The notes: generated from the sequence alone by a model not told the origin. Positions 1-6,887 are shown, counted from the first letter of the stretch. The stretch: 12,230 nucleotides of DNA from Anaeromyxobacter dehalogenans (GCA_020722625.1 DYKK01000065.1:1-12230), one strand, 5' to 3'. Translations and numbers: made by a program.

Positions 1-67
1 CCCCTATCGCACCCCGGATGAGGTCGCGAAGGACATCCCGCCGCCTTGAACCCGTTGTCCCCCCCAT
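1..67 (-). CDS. Possible 5' end of a further minus-strand gene, N-terminal fragment with a twin-arginine-like motif
   Basis: An ATG at 67 (minus strand) opens a frame that stays open to the window edge. It encodes 22 residues, MGGTTGSRRRDVLRDLIRGAIG when read in two pieces (MGGTTGSRRRD, then VLRDLIRGAIG). The start lies 3 nt past the stop of the methyltransferase, a normal operon spacing. The run SRRRDVLRD resembles the n-region of a Tat signal (S/T-R-R-x-[FV]-L-[KR]), and the small hydrophobic residues that follow could begin an h-region. Only a weak purine-rich ribosome site (GAGTTGAAG) lies upstream. The fragment is too short to name a family and may be a chance frame. The alternative ATG at 36 in another frame stops after ten codons. 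Confidence 0.35.
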   Translation of the reverse strand, partial: MGGTTGSRRRDVLRDLIRGAIG

Positions 68-70
68 GCT

Positions 71-814
71 TCAACTCAAGCGGGCCACCAGCACGAGGAA
101 ACCCCCGAAGCGGCGCAGGGGCGTGCGGTCCAGGAGCCGCTCCTGCCACCCGAGGGCCGCGCCCAGGACCGGGACCTTCATCAGGAAGGCCGCGGGCAGG
201 GCGATCCGGATGCCGTGGACCCGCACGACCTCGACGCCGTCGGGCAGGTAGGACACGGCCTCGGCCAGGGAGTCGTACCGCGTGAACACGTCCGCGTCGG
301 AAACGATCGCCCCGTCTCGTCCGCCCCCCTCCCGGGGCGCGATGGGCGAGGGGGGTTTCAGCCGCTTGACGAGCGCCCGCAGGCTGTGCCGGTTGTAGAA
401 CTCGAGCGCCAGATACCCGCCCGGTCGGACCACGCGCGCCATCTCGGCCACGACGGCGCGGACCTCCGGGATGTGCGCCAGGACCTTGAACGAGACCGCG
501 ACATCGAAGGAACGGTCCGGAAACGGCAGGGCCAGGGCGCTTGCCTGGACCACGGCCGGGACCCGCTCCCGGGCCTGGCGGAGCATCCCGGCCGAGAGGT
601 CCACCCCCGCGACCCGGCGGGCCAGGGGCGCGAGTCGCCGCAGGATCAGGCCGGTCCCGCATCCGACCTCGAGCACGTCCGCGCCGCGCACCAGGTCGGC
701 CACGGTCTCGACCTCGACCCGGTCCAGGAAGGCGTGGTACCCGCGGTGGCGCTCCCGCTCGTATCCCCCGGCCATCGCGTCGTAGTAGGTCCGGTTGTCG
801 AGGCGCGGCGTCAT
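71..814 (-). CDS. Class I SAM-dependent methyltransferase (Methyltransf_11/25 type)
   Basis: A 247-aa cytoplasmic protein with a Rossmann-type SAM-binding fold. Motif I DVLEVGCGTG lies at residues 46-55, and the acidic ribose-binding residue is D72 in GVDLS. Motif II/III follows as ALPFPDRSFDVAVS, then AHIPE, then the post-III segment VVRPGGYLALEFYN, as in ubiE/Methyltransf_11 enzymes. Length is usual for the family. The start at 814 was chosen because its ATG overlaps the TGA of the upstream glycosyltransferase (ATGA), and a GGGGGAGG site lies about 10 nt upstream. An earlier in-frame ATG at 841 would run further into that gene. The overlap implies translational coupling with the glycosyltransferase, so the acceptor may be a sugar, lipid or glycan intermediate. 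The substrate cannot be read from sequence. Confidence 0.9.
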   Translation of the reverse strand: MTPRLDNRTYYDAMAGGYERERHRGYHAFLDRVEVETVADLVRGADVLEVGCGTGLILRRLAPLARRVAGVDLSAGMLRQARERVPAVVQASALALPFPDRSFDVAVSFKVLAHIPEVRAVVAEMARVVRPGGYLALEFYNRHSLRALVKRLKPPSPIAPREGGGRDGAIVSDADVFTRYDSLAEAVSYLPDGVEVVRVHGIRIALPAAFLMKVPVLGAALGWQERLLDRTPLRRFGGFLVLVARLS

Positions 815-2034
815 CCCGGTCGGGCCTCCCCCCCGGCGCAAGGATACCCCGCCTCGCGCAGCAGGGTCCGGTAGAGACTCGCGTGGGCGTCCGCCATGGC
901 CCTCGCGGTGTGCCGGCCCAGCACGAACGCCCGGCCCGCCCGGCCGAAGGCCGCGGCCCGACCCGCGCCCGACAACAGTCCGGCGAGCGTGCCGGCCAGG
1001 GCCTCCGGGTCCAGCGGCGGCACCCCCAGCGCGGCCCCGGCGTCCACGAGTTCCTGCATGGGCGTGCCCGACCCCACGACCGCGGGCACGCCGGCGGACA
1101 GGCCCTCCAGGACGACCAGCGGGAGGTCGGTCTTGGCGTGGGTGGTCTCCGCGGGCAGCACCAGCACGTCACTGGACCGCAAGAGGTCGTGAAACCGCGG
1201 GGTGCTGCCGACGAACCGCACCTGTCCGCGCCCGGCCCGCGCGGCCAGGGCCTCCTGAAGACCCGCGAGGACCGACCGGGCCCGGCGGGTCTTGTCGCGG
1301 CAGGCGAAGACGAAGACCGCGTCCACACGCGCCAGCGTCGGTTCCACGGCCTCGCCCACGACGCCCGCCGCGGACGAGAACTCCAGGTCCCCGGCGTACA
1401 GGACCACGGGGAGGTCGGGGGGCAGGCCCAAGTCCACCCGCAGGCGGCGGCGCTCGTCCGGGGTCGCCGGGGTCAGGGGGACAATCCCTGGAGGGATGTG
1501 CGCGACGCGGGCCGCGAGGCCGCGCCGTCGCACCGCCTGGGTCACGAGGTCGTGGGCGCAAGCGGACCACACGACGACCCAGTCCGCGAACAGCCCCGAG
1601 GCCAGCGTCGCCGGGTCCTCGGGCAGGCTCATGACGGTCTGGACCACGCGGGCATGGGGTCGGAGGCGCCGGAACAGACGGGCCGCGGTCGCGGTCGCCC
1701 GGTTGGGCGAGAAGAAGAAGTGGACCACCGGGGGCAGGTCGGCCCGGACGAGCCACGCGAAGAGCCGGGCCTTGTCCACGGCGGACACGGTGAACGAGGC
1801 CGGCCCGCGATAGAGGGCGTGCTCGAACACGCCCGGGATCCCCAGGACGTGTCCGCGGGGGGTCAGGACCGCGACCCGGACCCCCTCGAGGTGCCGCGCC
1901 AGCAGGTACGGAAGCAACTTCCCGGAGTCGTCCCAGGGCGGGGCCAAGGGCCTGGTGACATACAAGACGTCCGGCGGAGCGGGTGGATGCGGAGTGCGCG
2001 CTCCGGACGACGCGACTGTCGAATCCACCGGCAT
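811..2034 (-). CDS. GT-B fold glycosyltransferase, family 4-like
   Basis: A 407-aa protein with the two Rossmann halves of a GT-B enzyme. The N-terminal half starts at PDVLYVTRPLAPPWDDSGK (about residue 21), where a G-K-rich loop usually contacts the acceptor. The nucleotide-sugar half starts at VVLYAGDLEFSSAAG and continues through VRFVGSTPRFHDLLRSSDVL, LPAETTH and LPLVVLEGLSAGVPAVVG. This follows the Glycos_transf_1 order: phosphate loop, position of the helix of the EX7E motif, then a G-x-P turn. In EX7E the second Glu is present (VLEG) but the first is replaced by T/D, as in some divergent GT4 members. ATG 2034 was chosen because GGAG lies about 8 nt upstream and it leaves a 34-nt gap after pheT. 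An upstream in-frame ATG at 2145 would overlap pheT by 77 nt with a poor, Pro/Arg-rich N-terminus. Sugar and acceptor are unknown. The following methyltransferase overlaps by 4 nt, suggesting they act in the same glycan pathway. Confidence 0.85.
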   Translation of the reverse strand: MPVDSTVASSGARTPHPPAPPDVLYVTRPLAPPWDDSGKLLPYLLARHLEGVRVAVLTPRGHVLGIPGVFEHALYRGPASFTVSAVDKARLFAWLVRADLPPVVHFFFSPNRATATAARLFRRLRPHARVVQTVMSLPEDPATLASGLFADWVVVWSACAHDLVTQAVRRRGLAARVAHIPPGIVPLTPATPDERRRLRVDLGLPPDLPVVLYAGDLEFSSAAGVVGEAVEPTLARVDAVFVFACRDKTRRARSVLAGLQEALAARAGRGQVRFVGSTPRFHDLLRSSDVLVLPAETTHAKTDLPLVVLEGLSAGVPAVVGSGTPMQELVDAGAALGVPPLDPEALAGTLAGLLSGAGRAAAFGRAGRAFVLGRHTARAMADAHASLYRTLLREAGYPCAGGEARPG

Positions 2035-2068
2035 GGGTCTGCTCCGACCGACCCCGGCCGTCCCGCGG

Positions 2069-4477
2069 TCAGGCCTCGCGGATGGCGACGCCGGCCGCGC
2101 GGGCCGCCCCGACCACCCGGGCCACGGCGTCTCGCACCTCGGCATCCGACAGGGTGCGGTCCGGAGCCTGGAAGGTCATCCGGAAGGTGACGCTGCGATG
2201 TCCGGCCGGGATGGGAGGACCCCGGTATTCCGTCACGAACTCCACCCCGGCGAGGGTCGCGCCGGCCTGCTCGCGGATCATCGGGACCAGGTCCCCGGCC
2301 CTCGCATCCTCCGCGAGGACGAACGAGAGGTCCGCCTGGATGGACGGGAAGCGCGGGATGGGCTCAAAGACCCGCGTCCTTCTGGGCACCTCCAGCACGG
2401 CGTCGAGGTCCACCTCGGCGATGACCGCCGTGCCGGGACAGCCCAGGGCGCCGGTCACGGCGGGGTGGACCGCAGCCAGGACCCCGATGTCGCGGCCCGA
2501 GGCGGTCACGGCGACCGCCCGGTGGGGATGGGCCCAGGGCCGTGGAGGTTCCGGCGCGCGGTCCGCCGAGGCCGCCTGAAGGTCGAGGCGATCCAGCAGG
2601 AACGTCACCAGGCCCTTCATCCGCCGAAACACAGCGGTCGCGGCCTCGGGCGACGCGGCGCCCCGGTCATACAGGAGCATCCCGACGTGGCGGGGTTGGT
2701 GGGGCAACCCGTCCGCGCCGGGCTCGGGATGGAACACGCGCCCCACCTCGAACAGGCCGAACGCGGGGGCGTGGGTGGCGTTGCGTTCGAGCGCGCCCAG
2801 CAGGTTGGGGGCGATCTCGGTCCGCAGGCGCTGGTGGTCCGCGGACAGGGTGTTGCGCAGGCGGATCGAGGGGCCGGGGTCCAGGCCCAGGCGCGCGAGC
2901 AGGGGCTCGCTCGGGAAGGAATAGGTCATCACCTCGTCGAGCCCGCCCGCGAAGGCCAGGAGCCGGCGCACGCGCCGGATCAGGGTGCGCATCGGGTCGC
3001 GGGGCACGAGGCCCTCGACCACGGGCGGCGGGACTGGCGGGATGCGGTCGTACCCCACGACCCGGCCGACCTCCTCGATGAGGTCCTCCGGGATCGAGAC
3101 GTCGCGCGTGGCGCGGTACGAGGGGACCTGCACATCCAGGACCCCGTCGGGCCCCGCGTGGACCGTGAACCCCAGGGAGCGGAGGATCGCGGTGGTCCTC
3201 TCCGCGGGGACCTCCACGCCCAGCCGGCGCGACACGAGCGCGGGGTCCAGGGCGATGCGGGGCGTCCCGCGCGGGAAGGACGCCACGTCGTACAGGCGCG
3301 ACGACGGCGCGGCCCCGGGGGAGACCTCCGCGAGCATCCGGGTGAACAGGGCCATGGCCCTCGGCGGGAGGTGCGGGTCGAGGCTTTTCTCGAACCGGGC
3401 CGAGGACTCGGTCCGGATCCCGTGCCGCACCGACGTCTTGCGGATGCGCCCGGGATGGAAGGTCGCGCACTCGAGGACCACGTCCGTGGTGTCGTCCGCG
3501 ACCCCGGAGTCCGCGCCGCCCATGACCCCGGCCAGGGCGATGCCGCGCCCCGCGTCCGCGATCAGGAGGTCCTCCTCGCACAGGACATGGTCCTGCCCGT
3601 CCAGCGTGCGGAAGGGCTCGCCCGGCGCGGCGCGACGCACCCGGATCACGTCCCCGCGGACCTCGCGGCGGTCGAAGGCGTGGACCGGCTCGCCCACCGC
3701 GAGCATCACGTAGTTCGTCAGGTCCACGACGTTGCGGATGGGCCTCATCCCGCACAGGCGCAGGCGCCGGGCGATCCAGAAGGGCGAGGGACCCACGCGC
3801 ACCCCCGCGTAGCCCATCGCCAGGTAGCGCGGGCAGTCCGCGGGGTCGTCCACCTCCACGCGCAGGGAATCGGCCTCGCCCTGGGGAAAGGACTCGTCCA
3901 GGGGCTTCAGGGTCCGTCCCGTCATGGCCGCGACCTCGCGGGCGATCCCCCAGTGACCCCACAGGTCCGGCCGGTGCGTGATCGCCTTGTTGTCCACCTC
4001 GAAGACCACGTCCTCGACCCCGGGGACCGCCTCCGGGAGCGGGGCGCCCACCCGCGTGTCCGGCGGAAGGATCAGGACCCCCGAGTGGTCGTCCGACAGG
4101 CCCATCTCGGCCTCGGACAGGACCACCGCCTCGCTCGTCAGGCCGCGCATCTCCCGGGCCGCCACCTTGCCCCCGCCCGGCAACTCGCACCCCGGCAAGG
4201 CCACGGGAACGACCGCGCCCGCGACCAGGTTGGGCGCGCCCGATACGCAGCGGACCTCGCGACCCCCGAGGTCCAGGGTCACGACCTGCCAGCGGGGCTC
4301 GGAGGGGTGCGCGTCGAGCCCGGCAATGCGCGCGGTCCTGACGCCGGCGAGCCCCAGGCCCACGCGCTCGACCCCCTCGAGTTCCGCCACGGTCAGGGTG
4401 AACCGGTCCGCGACCGCGAGGGGGTCCAGGCCGTCCAGGTCCACGAAGTCCCCGAGCCAGTTCCACGTGAACTTCAT
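2069..4477 (-). CDS. pheT: Phenylalanine--tRNA ligase, beta subunit
   Basis: The 802-aa beta chain of the cytoplasmic (alpha-beta)2 phenylalanyl-tRNA synthetase, which charges tRNA-Phe together with PheS. The N-terminus MKFTWNWLGDFVDLDGLDP is typical. Next come the EMAP-type tRNA-binding OB domain (about 39-150; VRTARIAGLDAHP, VRCVSGAPNLVAGAVVPVALPG) and the B3/B4 editing region (VVDLTNYVMLAVGEPVHAFD, YLAMGYAGVRVG). The B5 domain (LIEEVGRVVGYDRIPPVPP) and the catalytic-like core (RLRNTLSADHQRLRTEIAPN, FEVGRVF) follow. The C-terminal FDX-ACB anticodon-binding domain (about 702-802) begins at FEPIPRFPSIQADLSFVL. Length is standard for the bacterial type. The start at 4477 is set by this conserved N-terminus and by GAGGG 4 nt upstream. 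It lies 35 nt after pheS, so the two are co-transcribed. The frame runs on upstream to an ATG at 4555, but that would overlap pheS. Confidence 0.97.
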   Translation of the reverse strand: MKFTWNWLGDFVDLDGLDPLAVADRFTLTVAELEGVERVGLGLAGVRTARIAGLDAHPSEPRWQVVTLDLGGREVRCVSGAPNLVAGAVVPVALPGCELPGGGKVAAREMRGLTSEAVVLSEAEMGLSDDHSGVLILPPDTRVGAPLPEAVPGVEDVVFEVDNKAITHRPDLWGHWGIAREVAAMTGRTLKPLDESFPQGEADSLRVEVDDPADCPRYLAMGYAGVRVGPSPFWIARRLRLCGMRPIRNVVDLTNYVMLAVGEPVHAFDRREVRGDVIRVRRAAPGEPFRTLDGQDHVLCEEDLLIADAGRGIALAGVMGGADSGVADDTTDVVLECATFHPGRIRKTSVRHGIRTESSARFEKSLDPHLPPRAMALFTRMLAEVSPGAAPSSRLYDVASFPRGTPRIALDPALVSRRLGVEVPAERTTAILRSLGFTVHAGPDGVLDVQVPSYRATRDVSIPEDLIEEVGRVVGYDRIPPVPPPVVEGLVPRDPMRTLIRRVRRLLAFAGGLDEVMTYSFPSEPLLARLGLDPGPSIRLRNTLSADHQRLRTEIAPNLLGALERNATHAPAFGLFEVGRVFHPEPGADGLPHQPRHVGMLLYDRGAASPEAATAVFRRMKGLVTFLLDRLDLQAASADRAPEPPRPWAHPHRAVAVTASGRDIGVLAAVHPAVTGALGCPGTAVIAEVDLDAVLEVPRRTRVFEPIPRFPSIQADLSFVLAEDARAGDLVPMIREQAGATLAGVEFVTEYRGPPIPAGHRSVTFRMTFQAPDRTLSDAEVRDAVARVVGAARAAGVAIREA

Positions 4478-4512
4478 GCGTCCCTCGTTGCCCGGAGCAA
4501 CCGTCCCCCCGG

Positions 4513-5520
4513 TCAAAACCCCCGGGTAAACCGCACGTCCCCGGACATCAGCCACCGGATGTCGTCAATCCCGTAGCGCAGGAGCACCAGGCGCGACAGC
4601 CCGACCCCGAAGGCCCAGCCCTCCCACTCCGACGGGTCCAGCCCCCCGGCGCGCAGGACGTTGGGATGGACCAGGCCGCATCCCAGGAACTCGACCCAGC
4701 CGGACTGCTTGCACATCGGGCACCCCCGCCCCCCGCACACCCGGCAGCGCACGTCGAGTTCGAAGCCGGGCTCGACGAACGGGAAGTACCCGGGACGCAG
4801 GCGGACCTCGACGCGGCGGCCGAAGACCCCGGCCAGCATCGTCATCATCGCGGACAGGAGGTTCGCGACGGACACGGAGCGGTCAATCATCAGCCCTTCC
4901 ACCTGGTGGAACGTGTGCTCGTGCGAGGCGTCGGTCGCCTCGAAGCGATAGACGCGGCCCGGGAACACCGCGCGGAAGGGCTTCGGCAGGGTCCGCATCG
5001 CGCGGATCTGCCCGGGCGACGTGTGGGTCCGCAGCAGATGCCCGTCCTCCAGGTAGAAGGTGTCTTGCAGGTCGCGGGCCGGGTGGTCCGCGGGGATGTT
5101 CAGGGCCTCGAAGTTGTGGAACTCGTCCTCCACCTCGTAGAAGTCCATCACGTGGTAGCCCATCCGATCGAACAGGTCCTCCACGTCCTCGAGGACCTGC
5201 GTCAGCGGGTGCAGGTGCCCGCACGCGACCGGAAGCCCGGGGAGCGTCGGGTCCACGCGCTCCTCGCGAACGCGGGCCTCGATCTCGGCGCGCGCGACCT
5301 CGTCGCGGCGGCGGGCCAGGGCGTCCTCGATGTCCCGCTTGATCCGGTTCAGGACCTGCCCGCGCTCCCGGCGCTCGCCCGGGTCCAGCGCGCCCAGCCC
5401 GCGAAGGGCCAGGGTGATCCGCCCCTTCTTCCCGAGCCAGGCGACCTCGATGTCGCGCAGGTCCGCGGTGGTCGTCGCCGCCTCGATCCGCGCCCTCGCC
5501 TCGCTCCAGAGGTCGTCCAT
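4513..5520 (-). CDS. pheS: Phenylalanine--tRNA ligase, alpha subunit
   Basis: The 335-aa catalytic alpha chain of phenylalanyl-tRNA synthetase, a class II aminoacyl-tRNA synthetase. Residues 1-90 form the N-terminal coiled coil that contacts tRNA (Arg/Glu-rich, IKRDIEDALARRRDEVARAE). The catalytic core carries the class II motifs: HNFEALNIPADHPARDLQDT (136-153), RTHTSPGQ (164-171), motif 2 GRVYRFEATDASHEHTFHQVEG (188-209) and motif 3 GWAFGVGLSRLVLLRYGIDDIRWL (301-324). Four cysteines C259-x2-C262-x4-C267-x2-C270 form a zinc-knuckle-like insert just before GWVEFLGCGLVHPNVL, seen in many bacterial PheS proteins. ATG 5520 was chosen for its GGGGGAGG site 4 nt upstream and for the family N-terminus. 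The frame is open upstream to 5775, but that part is Arg-rich, non-homologous and overlaps the divergent gene. First gene of the minus-strand unit. Confidence 0.97.
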   Translation of the reverse strand: MDDLWSEARARIEAATTTADLRDIEVAWLGKKGRITLALRGLGALDPGERRERGQVLNRIKRDIEDALARRRDEVARAEIEARVREERVDPTLPGLPVACGHLHPLTQVLEDVEDLFDRMGYHVMDFYEVEDEFHNFEALNIPADHPARDLQDTFYLEDGHLLRTHTSPGQIRAMRTLPKPFRAVFPGRVYRFEATDASHEHTFHQVEGLMIDRSVSVANLLSAMMTMLAGVFGRRVEVRLRPGYFPFVEPGFELDVRCRVCGGRGCPMCKQSGWVEFLGCGLVHPNVLRAGGLDPSEWEGWAFGVGLSRLVLLRYGIDDIRWLMSGDVRFTRGF

Positions 5521-5524
5521 CCCG

Positions 5525-5530
5525 CCTCCC
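5525..5530 (-). promoter_or_regulatory. Ribosome-binding site of pheS
   Basis: On the minus strand GGGAGG (extended by further Gs upstream) stands 4 nt before the ATG at 5520. It decides the short start over the upstream open frame. Confidence 0.7.
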
Positions 5531-5552
5531 CCGCCCGGTTGCGGAGACCGCC

Positions 5553-5581
5553 CTTCTACCACGGACCCGGCCCGGTGTCGA
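5553..5581 (-). promoter_or_regulatory. Sigma70-like promoter for the pheS-pheT unit
   Basis: On the minus strand, TCGACA (5581-5576; one mismatch to TTGACA) and TAGAAG (5558-5553; two mismatches to TATAAT) are separated by exactly 17 nt. The predicted transcription start is near 5546, about 25 nt before the pheS ATG. This is pattern matching only. In such GC-rich DNA, hexamers this close to consensus at ideal spacing are uncommon by chance. Confidence 0.55.
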
Positions 5582-5589
5582 GGCTGCGA

Positions 5590-5618
5590 TTGCGCCGGCG
5601 CCACGCGGCGGCTAGAAT
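5590..5618 (+). promoter_or_regulatory. Sigma70-like promoter for the amrS operon
   Basis: TTGCGC (5590-5595) and TAGAAT (5613-5618; one mismatch to TATAAT) are separated by 17 nt. The predicted transcription start is about 5625, giving a leader of about 35 nt before the GTG of amrS. Its -35 lies 8 bp from the -35 of the opposite pheS promoter, so the two would compete for polymerase or share activator sites. Confidence 0.55.
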
Positions 5619-5621
5619 CGA

Positions 5622-5639
5622 ACCGTCGGGACCGTCGGA
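5622..5639 (+). repeat. Tandem 9-bp repeat at the predicted amrS transcription start
   Basis: ACCGTCGGG is followed directly by ACCGTCGGA, two near-identical 9-bp units just downstream of the -10 box. It could be a tandem operator half-site pair or simple chance duplication in GC-rich DNA. No known regulator motif is recognised. Confidence 0.4.
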
Positions 5640-5646
5640 GGGAGGC

Positions 5647-5653
5647 AAGGAGG
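5647..5653 (+). promoter_or_regulatory. Ribosome-binding site that decides the amrS start
   Basis: AAGGAGG stands 6 nt before GTG 5660, a near-perfect Shine-Dalgarno. It selects this GTG over in-frame codons further upstream, where the translation is Arg/Ser-rich and overlaps pheS. Confidence 0.8.
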
Positions 5654-5659
5654 CGATCG

Positions 5660-6658
5660 GTGGCCGCCCGGACCGTGGAATGCCGGCTGTGTCCCAAGCA
5701 GTGCCGGGTCGCCCCCGGCCAGGCCGGAGACTGCCGCATCCGCATCAACCTGGACGGGACCCTGCGCGCGGTCACGTACGGGTTCCCCGTGGCCGTCCAC
5801 GTGGACCCCGTCGAGAAGAAGCCGTTTTTCCATTATTACCCCGGGGAGCGCATCCTCTCGATCGCAACAGTCGGGTGCAACCTTCACTGCAAGAACTGTC
5901 AGAACTGGCAGATATCGCAGGCGAATCCCGAGGACGTCGAGGCCTACGCCCTGCCGCCGGACCGCCTCGTCGCCACGGCGATTGACGAAGGCATCCCTCT
6001 GATCGCTTACACGTACACCGAGCCCATCGCGTACTTCGAATACACCTACGAAGCCGCGGCCCTCGCACGCCAGGCCGGGCTGCGCAGCGCCATCGTGTCC
6101 GCGGGATACGCGAACGAAGAGCCGATGCGCGCCCTGTTTCGGGTCGTGGAGGCCGCGACGATTGACGTGAAATGTTTTGATGACAAGTTTTATCGGGAGG
6201 TGTGCGACGGCGGGCTCCGGCCGGTCCTGAACACCCTCGAGATCGCCCGCGAGGAGGGCGCGTGGCTCGAGGTCTCGAACCTCGTCATCCCCGGGATGTC
6301 CGACGACCGCGAGAAGATTCGCGCCCTCGTCCGCTGGGTGCGCGACCACCTGGGGCCGGACACGCCGCTCCACTTCCTGCGCTTCGTCCCGCACCACCAG
6401 TTGCGCAACCTCCCGCCGACGCCCGTTTCGACGCTCGAGACGGCCTGGAAACTGGCGCAGGACGAGGGGATGCGGTACGTCTATCTCGGCAACGTCCCCG
6501 GACACGAGGCCGAACACACCCGCTGCCCCTCGTGCGGGAAGGTCGTGATCCGGCGAGTGGGGTATCATCTGGACATGGAGCGGTTCCACGTCCGCGACGA
6601 CGGCACGTGCGCCCTTTGCGGAGGTCGGATCGCGGGGCGATTCGGGAGGCCGAGGTGA
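5660..6658 (+). CDS. amrS: AmmeMemoRadiSam system radical SAM enzyme
   Basis: A 332-aa cytoplasmic radical SAM protein. The cluster motif is C73-x3-C77-x2-C80 (VGCNLHCKNCQNW), which binds the 4Fe-4S cluster that cleaves SAM. The N-terminus has C8-x2-C11-x3-C15 and C25 (ECRLCPKQCRVAPGQAGDC), and the C-terminus a zinc-ribbon-like pair C289-x2-C292 / C317-x2-C320. Other family landmarks are KPFFHYYPG (54-62), AYTYTEP (116-122), DVKCFDDKFYRE (169-180), LVIPGMSD (208-215) and FLRFVPHHQL (239-248). This order matches AmrS, the radical SAM member of the AMMECR1-MEMO-radical SAM set. The reaction is not established to my knowledge. Next door is a MEMO-AMMECR1 fusion, which strongly supports the name. 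GTG 5660 has a near-perfect ribosome site. Conserved stretches (about 5821-5840, 5870-5935, 6163-6200) use more A/T-rich codons than neighbouring genes, which could mean constraint or transfer. Confidence 0.93.
   Translation: MAARTVECRLCPKQCRVAPGQAGDCRIRINLDGTLRAVTYGFPVAVHVDPVEKKPFFHYYPGERILSIATVGCNLHCKNCQNWQISQANPEDVEAYALPPDRLVATAIDEGIPLIAYTYTEPIAYFEYTYEAAALARQAGLRSAIVSAGYANEEPMRALFRVVEAATIDVKCFDDKFYREVCDGGLRPVLNTLEIAREEGAWLEVSNLVIPGMSDDREKIRALVRWVRDHLGPDTPLHFLRFVPHHQLRNLPPTPVSTLETAWKLAQDEGMRYVYLGNVPGHEAEHTRCPSCGKVVIRRVGYHLDMERFHVRDDGTCALCGGRIAGRFGRPR
6644..6649 (+). promoter_or_regulatory. Ribosome-binding site of the small Tat gene, inside amrS
   Basis: GGGAGG lies 5 nt before GTG 6655, within the last codons of amrS. 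Together with the GTGA stop/start overlap it is the main support that the short downstream frame is translated. Confidence 0.65.
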
Positions 6659-6861
6659 CCGCGGCGGAAAACGGCGTGCGGGACGCGGGGAGGACGACCC
6701 GGCGCGAGGTCCTGAAGGCCGGGGTCGCGGTCGCGGCCGGCGCGGTCCTGCCGGTTCCGAGGTCGGGTGCGCGGGTCGCGCCGCGGCCCACCGGACCCCG
6801 CATCCGCGTCAGGCCCTTGCGTCGCGAGGACCTGCGGCCGGGCCCGGGGCTGGCCGGCTGA
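6655..6861 (+). CDS. 68-aa twin-arginine signal mini-protein of unknown function
   Basis: A short frame from GTG 6655 overlapping the TGA of amrS (GTGA), with GGGAGG 5 nt upstream. Residues 14-37 form a textbook Tat signal: TTRREVLK followed by a small hydrophobic core AGVAVAAGAVLPV. The remaining about 30 residues (RSGARVAPRPTG, then PRIRVRPLRREDLRPGPGLAG) are rich in Arg, Pro and Gly. There is no Cys, His or aromatic residue, so there is no obvious cofactor site. It ends 26 nt before the MEMO-AMMECR1 lipoprotein gene, in the same operon. No family is recognised. It may be a genuine exported peptide, perhaps a substrate or partner of the adjacent enzymes. It may instead be the remnant of a larger Tat-exported protein cut back to its signal. 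There is no room for a lost remainder before the next gene, so a remnant would need a clean internal deletion. Confidence 0.65.
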   Translation: MTAAENGVRDAGRTTRREVLKAGVAVAAGAVLPVPRSGARVAPRPTGPRIRVRPLRREDLRPGPGLAG

Positions 6862-6876
6862 GCGCCGATCCTCGCC

Positions 6877-6882
6877 GGGAGG
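6877..6882 (+). promoter_or_regulatory. Ribosome-binding site of the MEMO-AMMECR1 gene
   Basis: GGGAGG stands 5 nt before ATG 6888 and fixes that start, which is the one that includes the signal peptide. Confidence 0.7.
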
Positions 6883-6887
6883 ACGAC

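Larger units (their letters stand above)
5521..5659. other. Divergent intergenic region between pheS and amrS
   Basis: This 139-bp stretch separates two divergently transcribed units. It holds a promoter-like element for each direction, both ribosome-binding sites and a 9-bp tandem repeat. The pheS leader would be only about 25 nt from the predicted transcription start. There is therefore no room for a T-box, an attenuator with a leader peptide or another long leader control element of the kind found before pheST in some bacteria. No RNA gene was seen in it. Confidence 0.8.

Noticed and set aside
2035..2145. Upstream start for the glycosyltransferase at 2145
   Set aside because: It would overlap pheT by 77 nt with a Pro/Arg-rich N-terminus. 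ATG 2034 has GGAG at a good distance.
541..2190. A 549-codon plus-strand frame over the methyltransferase and glycosyltransferase
   Set aside because: It is Pro/Arg/Gly low complexity, while the opposite strand carries clear SAM-binding and GT-B motifs with coupled starts.
1955..4576. A long open frame on the plus strand (873 codons) opposite pheT
   Set aside because: It is the antisense shadow of pheT in GC-rich DNA. The product is low-complexity Arg/Gly/His-rich with no domain pattern, and the minus-strand frame is clearly PheT.
5521..5552. T-box or leader-peptide attenuator before pheS
   Set aside because: The predicted leader is about 25 nt and has no Phe-rich leader frame or paired hairpins. 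The whole gap is shared with the divergent operon.
5521..5775. N-terminal extension of PheS to an ATG at 5775
   Set aside because: The extension is Arg/Ser-rich, unlike any PheS N-terminus, and overlaps the amrS start and both promoters. ATG 5520 has the ribosome site.
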